From NCBI GenBank assembly GCA_902787555.1, contig CADAGO010000017.1, positions 1-50,746 on the forward strand: DNA of 50,746 nucleotides, given 5' to 3'. A program made the position numbers and the translations under genes. Source of the DNA: an uncultured Bacteroidales bacterium (GTDB lineage Bacteria; Bacteroidota; Bacteroidia; Bacteroidales; Bacteroidaceae). Below are positions 8,041-14,602 of this stretch, piece after piece. Under the pieces are notes generated by a model. That model ran no database searches, was not told the origin of the DNA, and worked only from the letters and a program-made list of their open reading frames with translations. The first letter of the stretch is position 1. Each line of letters opens with the position of its first letter.

Positions 8041-8054
8041 AAAATACGTATTTT
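8041..8054. repeat. 14-bp perfect palindrome at the passenger gene start
   Basis: AAAATACGTATTTT is its own reverse complement and lies 3 bp before the ATG of the minus-strand passenger gene, where a repressor or ribosome would bind. It could be an operator for the divergent passenger genes (inference). Confidence 0.4.
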
Positions 8055-8098
8055 TTAAATAAATAGTATAATAATTTCATTAATTCAAAAAATAGGCG

Positions 8099-8106
8099 TA
8101 TATTTG
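8099..8106 (+). promoter_or_regulatory. -7 box for the plus-strand passenger genes
   Basis: TATATTTG about 44 bp before the ATG at 8150, with TTTC at the -33 position (20-bp spacer). A plausible Bacteroidota promoter. Confidence 0.5.
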
Positions 8107-8149
8107 CACTTGAATTGATAATTATTGTAGAATTAAAGAAAATTTGGTT

Positions 8150-8347
8150 ATGGGAAAAAGAATGTGTGACATCTCCTTAGAGGATATAAACAATGCATTT
8201 ACTCATCATATGATTAATGAGGGAAACAATAGCGATGTAATCTATATTGAAGGTATACCATTTAAGAATGTTCATGTATCTTTAGATGACTATGCGAGAA
8301 GCGTTGGTGCAATTCCTTACAACGACACTAAAATAAGTAAGTTCTAA
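8150..8347 (+). CDS. small passenger protein, unknown
   Basis: 65 residues from the ATG at 8150; an in-frame TTG 6 bp upstream is less likely. Acidic/neutral, with an N-terminal helix-like stretch (M-C-D-I-S-L-E-D-I-N-N-A-F) and a C-terminal segment V-H-V-S-L-D-D-Y-A-R-S-V-G. It ends 10 bp before the next gene, so the pair is probably one operon. A small protein followed by a larger partner could be an antitoxin/toxin or an immunity arrangement, but no family motif supports this. Confidence 0.5.
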   Translation: MGKRMCDISLEDINNAFTHHMINEGNNSDVIYIEGIPFKNVHVSLDDYARSVGAIPYNDTKISKF

Positions 8348-8357
8348 AACACTTGAA

Positions 8358-8792
8358 ATGACTGATAAAGCAATTGAAATTACAGACTTCTCTACACAAA
8401 CGATTAAATTATATTTGCAAAATGATGTTGTTAGTGAATTGAATCACAAAATAGAGAAGAATTTTTCTTCAAGTAACACAGAACAAAAGGAAAGGGCGGA
8501 AGTTTTATTTAGGCATCTGAATAGAGGGCTATACAACATTGCCAACGGACTATTTGATAGCAATAACGTAACCCCTGATGGTGAATTGTTTTATGATATA
8601 TTTGAAGATATCGGTACAATTATATTTGTTCCTATCATAACAGACCAAAAAGAAATTGGTATGATTATCACAAGAATTGTATGGAAGTATTATTCTAATG
8701 ATTGGTGGAGTATTGTTGAAAACAAGAGGGTTGACCATATCATCAAAGAGACAATCAATAACTATTTAAGAAGAAATCTACTAATAGAATGA
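8358..8792 (+). CDS. passenger protein, unknown, 144 residues
   Basis: A soluble, mixed-charge protein with no signal peptide or membrane segment. Features: an N-terminal half with predicted helices (LNHKIEKNF, KERAEVLFRHLNRGLYNIA), a central hydrophobic strand pair (T-I-I-F-V-P-I-I-T, G-M-I-I-T-R-I-V-W-K-Y-Y) and a basic helical tail (I-K-E-T-I-N-N-Y-L-R-R-N-L). Not recognised. It is the last gene before the right arm. An AGCAG...CTGCT hairpin follows the stop at 8792-8808 but has no T run. Confidence 0.55.
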   Translation: MTDKAIEITDFSTQTIKLYLQNDVVSELNHKIEKNFSSSNTEQKERAEVLFRHLNRGLYNIANGLFDSNNVTPDGELFYDIFEDIGTIIFVPIITDQKEIGMIITRIVWKYYSNDWWSIVENKRVDHIIKETINNYLRRNLLIE

Positions 8793-8832
8793 GCAGCTGC
8801 CGACTGCTTAAGAAATATTAACAGAAATAATA

Positions 8833-8862
8833 ATCGGGGCCAACAGGTATATAGTTCCCTAT
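8833..8862 (-). repeat. inner terminal inverted repeat, right
   Basis: Exact reverse complement of 6149-6178. Beyond it, 8863-8956 is AT-rich with no gene, then the 25-bp outer repeat at 8957-8981. From 8982 to 9175 nothing recognisable is seen. Confidence 0.75.
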
Positions 8863-9175
8863 AAATATATATACTAATAATATAAATAATAATATAATGT
8901 TATATATATAATTATTAACAAAAAACCAAGTCAATACCCATGCACCCCTTCCCTACAAAACTGTCATCTGTCATTTGTCATGCTCAAATAAATACCGATA
9001 GTTTATAACTTTTGCAACTAAAATAGTGAGGAAAAGACATGGCGTAGGAAGGGCGAAACATCGGTGTGGAAAGTGCCTTACAACGGCATAGAAAGGACAC
9101 GGGGCACCGTAGTCCTAAGAACAGATAAACCGATAGTTGGCAAAATAGAAGTCTCCACTCCTGAAGAGTCTCGCT

Positions 9176-9829
9176 TCACTTGATTGGTTTTCTGCCTTCT
9201 GCCTTGATTTGCGCGCGGGTCTTGAGGTTGAAATGCCACCATTCGGTTTTCAGGACCTTGAACCCTCCTGCCGACATCACTTCGCGTAGCAGGCGGCGAT
9301 TGTTGACTGCTTCCTGGGCGATGACTCCCTTGCGCACCATCTCGTCCTCGAACTCGGGATGGGCTGCACGGCCCATATAGTCTATTTTGGTACCCATCGG
9401 GATGCTGTCGCCTTGCTCGTTGCAGATGGTGATATCGACTGCGAACCCGTAGTTGTGGAGTCCGCCTCCGTTGGCTGGATTGCTGACGTAGATGTTTTTC
9501 GAGGTGCCTTTGACGACATCCCACATCTTCTGCTGTACAGACATGGGGCGGGCTGCATCATAGATGATGAGACTGAGGTCGGGGCGCATCTGCTTGAGGC
9601 GTTGCTGGCATTTCTTCAGCGCCTGTGCTGCATCGGGATGCAGATAGGCATCTTTCAGGTCGGTATAGAGCACACGGCCTGTGAAGTTGTCGGGACGGGT
9701 GTACATGAGACTGACACGTATCGTGGGATCTACATCCTTGATGTTGACGTAGCCTTGTTCTTTCATTGATTGTGCCCCGCTGCTGATGCTTACGAGCATC
9801 ATGACAAGGATGACTGACAGTTGTTTCAT
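9176..9829 (-). CDS. D-Ala-D-Ala dipeptidase, VanX/DdpX type (peptidase M15D)
   Basis: 217 residues with signal peptide MKQLSVILVMMLVSISSGAQ. M15D motifs: substrate-binding Arg94 in D-A-A-R-P, zinc ligands His125 (L-H-N-Y-G-F) and Asp132 (A-V-D), catalytic Glu196 and zinc ligand His199 in E-W-W-H-F. The family hydrolyses free D-alanyl-D-alanine. Exported, unlike the cytoplasmic VanX of resistance operons, so it more likely recycles peptidoglycan-derived dipeptide than confers glycopeptide resistance. No vanH or vanA neighbours. It starts 27 bp after the DUF3943 gene and is probably in the same transcript. Confidence 0.88.
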   Translation of the reverse strand: MKQLSVILVMMLVSISSGAQSMKEQGYVNIKDVDPTIRVSLMYTRPDNFTGRVLYTDLKDAYLHPDAAQALKKCQQRLKQMRPDLSLIIYDAARPMSVQQKMWDVVKGTSKNIYVSNPANGGGLHNYGFAVDITICNEQGDSIPMGTKIDYMGRAAHPEFEDEMVRKGVIAQEAVNNRRLLREVMSAGGFKVLKTEWWHFNLKTRAQIKAEGRKPIK

Positions 9830-9856
9830 ATTGCTTCTACGGATTGATTATAATGG

Positions 9857-11416
9857 CTATATAGAATGGATGACTCCTATCTTCCACTCATGACTCTTGG
9901 CGTGAACGTTTGGGTAATGAGCATAGCGCGAACTGCGATAATAGATCTGATAGTCGAAACTCAGGCGCAGCGACTTGAAGATGTTGTATTGGATGAAAAA
10001 GTTGTTTGTGATGATGGTGTGTACTCCCTGGTCGCCTGTACAGTTCAACTCTTCCTGTCGGCTCAATCGCTCTTGAAGTTCCTGGGCATCGTAGCCGTGG
10101 GTGCTGAACAGGCGTGCGAAGTAGAACTTATGGCCTGCTAACGCTTTCTGGTTGATATAGTAGCGTGTGTTGTCGCGGATGCTGGCTCCATTGGTAAAGT
10201 TATAGCGACGCATAGGGAAGTAGTCGGCTGGCGAACCTCCGAGGACGATGCCGCTCAGCATGAAACTGTGCTGTATGCTCATCCACTTGGTGGTGCGCTC
10301 AGCGTGCACCTGGCATCCGAAACTGACTGCCTCAGAGATGAGCGAGAAGTTATGGGGCGCCTGCTCGTGCTTGGAATAATGGTCCACGTATTTCAGGTTC
10401 TGATAGAAACCAATGTCGAGTTGAAAGTGTTTCTTCAGGTCAATTTGCTTGCTGGCGAGACGACCCGATATTTCGAAGTTGCCAACGGTGGGATGGTCGT
10501 CAGAGAGATTGAGCAGAAGGGAGAGGGAGAAGAGGTCGAACGGACGGCTCTTTTTCTTTTCGTTGAAGCGCTGACCATAGTGCAGTTCGAACTCCATATA
10601 GGGCGAATGCAGGAAGTCGCGGTTGCCCTTCAGCTCCTGCATACTGCGATAACCTGTTCCGAATTCAAACGAGAAGGGCTGTGGCTCGACACGCTTGCCT
10701 CGCGCATGACTGACCCGCCAGGCTTCACCCGTGAGAATGCGGTGGACGGCACGGACAGGATTGAGCAACGAGCCTATCACTTCGCGTGTCACACGGTCGA
10801 GGCCGATGCTGGAGTTGTCGAAGAAGAGGTCGGACGTGCGATGTGCTACCTCGCCCAGCACAGCTCCTCCTACACCTGTGGATAAAAGGTCGTTGACCGA
10901 TGGGGGATTGGTTTCGCACATCCACTCCCAAGTTGCACTTCCCAAAATGGGGTACAACAGCGACACTCCATAGCTCAACCCCTCATAGCGAGCCGTGTTG
11001 TAGAACATCGAACCATGATAGGGATGTGAGAATTGGTTGCCTGAGAAGCTGTCGTTATCGAAGACGGGTAAGTGGGAGAAATGGTCTTTGAGTACATGTC
11101 GCGAGATACGGGCATAATCTCTGTTTTGCACGAAATAGTCCCATGACAGTATCGACGCATTGATTGACAGGTCTTTCGCCAAAGCTCTCAAGGCATTCGG
11201 ACGCATTTGCACCAACGTGTCCAAACCACCAAGACGCTGCAGGTGTATCTGCCTGCCCGTCACCTTATCGTGCCAGATGCTGTCGGGCAATGTCGGCGAT
11301 TCTCCTACTGCTTCCACAGCTTCCACTCCTTCAAAGCCCCACATAACAGTCGCTACTCCCATCGCCATCATCAGCAATAGGGTCCGCATCAGTATGATAT
11401 ATCTTTCGACTCTCAT
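9857..11416 (-). CDS. DUF3943-type outer-membrane protein
   Basis: 519 residues (510 if translation begins at the internal ATG at 11389, which gives a more standard signal peptide MRTLLLMMAMGVATVMWG). The central stretch H-P-Y-H-G-S-M-F-Y-N-T-A-R through the L-N-P-V-R-A region matches what I know of DUF3943. The C-terminal half alternates polar and hydrophobic residues, as in a beta-barrel. Function unknown; predicted in the outer membrane. A TAGGTTTG box on the minus strand (11434-11427) just before the first ATG would make the transcript nearly leaderless and favours the internal start. Confidence 0.65.
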   Translation of the reverse strand: MRVERYIILMRTLLLMMAMGVATVMWGFEGVEAVEAVGESPTLPDSIWHDKVTGRQIHLQRLGGLDTLVQMRPNALRALAKDLSINASILSWDYFVQNRDYARISRHVLKDHFSHLPVFDNDSFSGNQFSHPYHGSMFYNTARYEGLSYGVSLLYPILGSATWEWMCETNPPSVNDLLSTGVGGAVLGEVAHRTSDLFFDNSSIGLDRVTREVIGSLLNPVRAVHRILTGEAWRVSHARGKRVEPQPFSFEFGTGYRSMQELKGNRDFLHSPYMEFELHYGQRFNEKKKSRPFDLFSLSLLLNLSDDHPTVGNFEISGRLASKQIDLKKHFQLDIGFYQNLKYVDHYSKHEQAPHNFSLISEAVSFGCQVHAERTTKWMSIQHSFMLSGIVLGGSPADYFPMRRYNFTNGASIRDNTRYYINQKALAGHKFYFARLFSTHGYDAQELQERLSRQEELNCTGDQGVHTIITNNFFIQYNIFKSLRLSFDYQIYYRSSRYAHYPNVHAKSHEWKIGVIHSI

Positions 11417-11449
11417 CCTTGAATTCCAAACCTATAACCGTTAACCTCT

Positions 11450-11622
11450 TAAGCTACTAAGCTATTAAGCTACTAAGCTATTAAGCTACTAAGCTATTAA
11501 GCTACTAAGCTACTAAGCTATTAAGCTACTAAGCTATTAAGCTACTAAGCTATTAAGCTACTATGCTATTAAGCTACTATGCCATTAAGCTACTAAGCTA
11601 TTAAGCTACTAAGCCATTAAGC
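11450..11622. repeat. tandem array of an 8-bp repeat (TAAGCTAY), about 21-22 copies
   Basis: 173 bp made almost entirely of TAAGCTAC and TAAGCTAT units, mostly alternating, with single-base variants (TATGCTAT, TATGCCAT, TAAGCCAT) toward the right end. It fills the gap between pdxB and the DUF3943 gene, which point the same way. A short degenerate run of the same octamer family (ATTAAGCC, ACTAAGCA) lies before ftsZ at about 46399-46431. Confidence 0.9.
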
Positions 11623-11630
11623 AAAAAAAC

Positions 11631-12608
11631 TTACTCTCTCCTCACCGGGTAGTTGCCTCGCAACTCCTCGAACCCTTCGGGCCATCGCTTCAACCGTTCG
11701 GAGTCGTCTCTCAAGGTCTCGACGGTCAGTTTAGGAGCATCGGGCAATATGATTTGGGGAGTGAAGTCGCGCCCTAAGAACTGGGCTACTGCCACGAGCG
11801 ACATACGGGTTGCATTAGCTTTCCCGTCGGCTGAATAGCCGGCTATATGGGGGGTAGCAATCGCCACTTGTTGCAACAGCTCACGGTTGATGGTGGGCTC
11901 GCCTTCCCAGGTATCAATCACCGCATCAGCCACCCGACCGTCGTGCAATGCCTGCAACAGGGCTTCGTTATCGACCACCCCACCTCGTGAGGCATTGATG
12001 ATGAGTGGGCGATGGGATAAATGGCAGAAGAAGTGCTCGTCGGCCATATGATAGGTAGCATAAGGACCTTCCTTGGTCAGAGGGGTATGAAACGTGATGA
12101 TATCGGCCTCCTGCTGGATGGTGGAAAGCGCCACAAAAGGATGTCCTTCCACATCATCGTGAGCATCATCACGCGGAGGGTCACACCTCAGCACCTTCAT
12201 GCCACATGCCTCAAGGTCGGCAGCTACCAACGAGCCTACATGTCCTACACCAACGACACCAACCGTCAGCTCCGGATTCAATCGCCCTGTCGCTTCTAAC
12301 GCATGGTGTACATACCGACAGACGGAATTGGCATTGCATCCCGGGCAGTTGGTCCAACGAATACCTGCCGACTCACAATAGTCGGTATCAATATGGTCAT
12401 AGCCGATGGTAGCAGTCACAATCAGCTTCACCTTCGAGCCTTCCAGCAAGGAGCGGTCGCAACGTGTACGGGTACGCACAATCAGCACATCGGCGTCACG
12501 CACATCCTCGCGGCTGATGGCGCTCCCTGTGAGGTACACCACCTCATCGGCCAACTGCTCTATCTGCCCACGGATATAGGGTATCTTATCGTCGACGATA
12601 ACTTTCAT
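11631..12608 (-). CDS. pdxB: erythronate-4-phosphate dehydrogenase
   Basis: 325 residues of the D-2-hydroxyacid dehydrogenase superfamily. It oxidises 4-phosphoerythronate in the DXP-dependent route to pyridoxal phosphate. Seen: G-V-V-G-V-G-H-V-G at 117-125 (NAD-binding G-x-G-x-x-G), Asp143 after the second strand (R-C-D-P-P-R), catalytic Arg208 (N-A-S-R-G-G), Glu237 region (W-E-G-E-P) and His254 (T-P-H-I-A-G). The PdxB-type C-P-G-C-N-A-N-S motif at 88-95 separates it from other family members. It is shorter than the E. coli enzyme (378 residues), lacking much of the C-terminal dimerisation domain. Its start overlaps the preceding gene by 23 bp, so it is translated from the epimerase operon. 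Confidence 0.88.
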   Translation of the reverse strand: MKVIVDDKIPYIRGQIEQLADEVVYLTGSAISREDVRDADVLIVRTRTRCDRSLLEGSKVKLIVTATIGYDHIDTDYCESAGIRWTNCPGCNANSVCRYVHHALEATGRLNPELTVGVVGVGHVGSLVAADLEACGMKVLRCDPPRDDAHDDVEGHPFVALSTIQQEADIITFHTPLTKEGPYATYHMADEHFFCHLSHRPLIINASRGGVVDNEALLQALHDGRVADAVIDTWEGEPTINRELLQQVAIATPHIAGYSADGKANATRMSLVAVAQFLGRDFTPQIILPDAPKLTVETLRDDSERLKRWPEGFEELRGNYPVRRE

Positions 12609-13527
12609 AGACCTTATTCGTTAGATAGAAGAAAAAGGCGGCGAAAAACAAGCCTGAGATGGAGTCGATGAGGTAGTGAGCCTTGATATATACCGTTCCG
12701 CAAAATAGCAGCACATAGAACGGAACGAGTACACCCACAAGCCACTTATTGCCTGTGCGCCACGCTAACAACATGCACACCGTACTCATGCCCACATGAC
12801 TGCTGGGATAGGCTGCTGCAGGACGTTCACCGATTTCCTGTGCCCCGATGACCAACTGACCAAACAGCCCCTTCACTTCAGGAACAATCATGTCAAAATG
12901 GTCTTTGAAGTAATCGCCCAACGCAGGGAAACTGTCGCCCCACCCTGCATCACCATAGATGTTACGTAACGCACAGAAATAATACTGCGGGCCAGCTACG
13001 GGAAGGAAGTCATAGAAGAGGTAGAACAAGAAGAACGAACCCAGGAATACGAACACAGCCTTGTCGTACTCGTCTGTGCGGCAAATCAGATAGAACACCA
13101 CTACTGCAAACATGAGATAGTAGTAGGCATAATAGCCCATATTGAACAGCTCGCTCCACAGGGCCGAACTGAAATGCTGGTCGAACTCAAGTGCCGGCTG
13201 GCAGCCGAACAACGTCTGGTCGATGGCTGCAAACACATGATCCTGATAGGGATAGAGCGAGCAGAAGTGATGAATCTCGGGGTACCACCATATAAGCAGG
13301 ACAAACAACGGGAGACAGCGCCAAAACATCGCTACTCGCCGAGGCATGAAGCGGTAGGTGAGTTGGGTGATCGCTATCGCAAGCAGCGCCACACCACGCA
13401 GCCCCAACATTGCCCAGGGGTCGCTCAGTCGTGTCCAAAACACGAGAATCATCACCGTCGTGATGGCCATATAGACTAATGTCGTCAGTTCTGCACTGTT
13501 CAAATCCAACCGTTTTCCTTGTACCAT
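12586..13527 (-). CDS. PAP2-superfamily membrane protein, inositolphosphorylceramide-synthase-like
   Basis: 313 residues from the ATG at 13527; the open frame runs further upstream but only inside the epimerase gene. It has several transmembrane helices, then the PAP2 signatures: R-P-A-A-A-Y-P-S-S-H-V-G (catalytic-triad His) and K-A-H-Y-L-I-D (His and Asp). The Y-P-S-x-H and H-x3-D layout resembles the AUR1/IPC-synthase branch more than simple phosphatases. Bacteroidota make sphingolipids and inositol lipids, so a head-group transfer role is plausible; a lipid phosphatase is the alternative. It overlaps the epimerase by 28 bp and pdxB by 23 bp. Confidence 0.75.
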   Translation of the reverse strand: MVQGKRLDLNSAELTTLVYMAITTVMILVFWTRLSDPWAMLGLRGVALLAIAITQLTYRFMPRRVAMFWRCLPLFVLLIWWYPEIHHFCSLYPYQDHVFAAIDQTLFGCQPALEFDQHFSSALWSELFNMGYYAYYYLMFAVVVFYLICRTDEYDKAVFVFLGSFFLFYLFYDFLPVAGPQYYFCALRNIYGDAGWGDSFPALGDYFKDHFDMIVPEVKGLFGQLVIGAQEIGERPAAAYPSSHVGMSTVCMLLAWRTGNKWLVGVLVPFYVLLFCGTVYIKAHYLIDSISGLFFAAFFFYLTNKVYESYRRR

Positions 13528-14456
13528 GCTATCGTCTCTTTTACTCCTCGTGCCAGGTCCCACTGAGGGTGGTAACCTATCACGTCGGTCATTCCACTGA
13601 TGTCGCAACGCCAGTCGCGCTGCGCCATCATCTTATATTTATCTCGGTTGAGCGTACTGGGGCGGCCAGTCAGCTTACCCGTTTCTTCCGCTACCACCGA
13701 TACCGCCTTCAGCACCCATAGCGGAGCTGTGATATGCACCACATGCTGCACACCCATCTCCTGCTGAATCAAGTCGCTGAAAGCACGGCTTGGGTATTCT
13801 CCGCCATCCGTCACATTAAACGTGCCTTCCGTCACACCTCGCTCTATGGCTGCCATTACGGCACCCACCAAGTCCTTCACATACACGAACGTCAGCACCT
13901 GAGGTTCAAACCCTACGGCGAAGTCCACATGACGGTCTATCGATTGTGCCATCATGAAATAGTCCTTCTCACGGGGTCCATACACACCTGTAGGACGAAA
14001 CACCACCAGTCCAGTTTCACTGCCGTCGAGCGTCTCGTGCAACCATTGCTCCGCCTTCAACTTACTGTTGCCATAAGCCGACCCATACGTAGCACTCAGA
14101 CTGCTCAGGTATATAAACTGCTGCGGCATCTTACCGGCTGCCTGCAATGCCTCCACCAGATGACGCGTACAATCGCAGTTGTGGAAGTCGAACTCTTCCT
14201 GTTTCACACATTTCGTTGCTCCTGCAGCATGAATCACCACATCCCATCGCGCCTCACTGCCTTTCAGCATCTGCGTCAGCCGCGACACATCAGTCAGGTC
14301 CAGTTCCACAAACTGCAACCCTTCGTACTGCAACCAACGTCGGCTCGATGTGGCACGCAAGGCAGCCCATGTGTCCCAGCCTCGCTGCAAGGAGGCTTCA
14401 CACAGGAAACTGCCGATGAATCCGCTGGCACCTGTTATCAATACGCGCTTCTTCAT
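13500..14456 (-). CDS. NAD-dependent epimerase/dehydratase (extended SDR)
   Basis: 318 residues. Rossmann motif T-G-A-S-G-F-I-G at 8-15, an H-A-A-G motif at 76-79, catalytic Y128-x3-K132 (A-Y-G-N-S-K) with the preceding Ser run (L-S-S-L-S). Similar to dihydroflavonol-4-reductase-like and nucleoside-diphosphate-sugar epimerases of unknown substrate. First gene of an operon with the PAP2 protein and pdxB, with both junctions overlapping. The association with a lipid head-group enzyme may point to a sugar- or polyol-containing lipid, but nothing in the sequence fixes the substrate. Confidence 0.85.
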   Translation of the reverse strand: MKKRVLITGASGFIGSFLCEASLQRGWDTWAALRATSSRRWLQYEGLQFVELDLTDVSRLTQMLKGSEARWDVVIHAAGATKCVKQEEFDFHNCDCTRHLVEALQAAGKMPQQFIYLSSLSATYGSAYGNSKLKAEQWLHETLDGSETGLVVFRPTGVYGPREKDYFMMAQSIDRHVDFAVGFEPQVLTFVYVKDLVGAVMAAIERGVTEGTFNVTDGGEYPSRAFSDLIQQEMGVQHVVHITAPLWVLKAVSVVAEETGKLTGRPSTLNRDKYKMMAQRDWRCDISGMTDVIGYHPQWDLARGVKETIAWYKENGWI

Positions 14457-14481
14457 TCTATCTAATGTCTAAAGGGCGCTG

Positions 14482-14512
14482 CAAAATTACAAAAAAACAT
14501 CGAAAGCACAAA
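14482..14512 (-). promoter_or_regulatory. promoter of the epimerase operon, inside the upstream terminator
   Basis: On the minus strand TTTG (14512-14509), a 19-bp spacer and TAATTTTG (14489-14482) make a strong Bacteroidota promoter 26 bp before the start codon. The -33 box is in the loop of the terminator of the preceding gene. Confidence 0.7.
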
Positions 14513-14530
14513 ACTATCGATGTTTTTATT
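14490..14530 (-). terminator. intrinsic terminator of the Gly-rich beta-helix gene
   Basis: On the minus strand AAAACATCGA and TCGATGTTTT form a stem with about 11 loop bases, followed by further T residues. A matching A run on the other side makes it potentially bidirectional. Confidence 0.65.
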
Positions 14531-14602
14531 AAAGAATTAATAGACTAAAGTCTAAAATCTAAGCCTTTCTTCCCCCTTGAAGGGGGATAAGAGGGGGGCT
14601 GC

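Larger units (their letters stand above)
6052..8981. mobile_element. IS1595-type transposon with passenger genes
   Basis: About 2.93 kb. The outer perfect inverted repeat is 25 bp (6052-6076 and 8957-8981, containing GACAAATGACAGATGACAG). The inner perfect inverted repeat is 30 bp (6149-6178 and 8833-8862, containing ACCTGTTGGCCCCGAT). The 70-95 bp between the tiers is AT-rich and diverged between the two arms. It encloses an IS1595-family transposase on the plus strand, a 224-residue gene on the minus strand and two small plus-strand genes. No clear 8-bp target duplication was found at either tier, so the true transposition ends are uncertain. The outer tier could be a separate repetitive element common in such genomes. 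Confidence 0.7.

Noticed and set aside
9078-9524. 148-residue minus-strand frame partly overlapping the VanX gene
   Set aside because: Arg/Gln/Ser-rich, out of frame with the dipeptidase, which has all catalytic residues.
9176-9829. Vancomycin-resistance determinant
   Set aside because: Only a VanX-type dipeptidase is present; it is exported and no ligase, dehydrogenase or two-component system accompanies it.
11450-11622. CRISPR array
   Set aside because: The 8-bp units abut without spacers and no cas gene is near; it is a simple tandem repeat.
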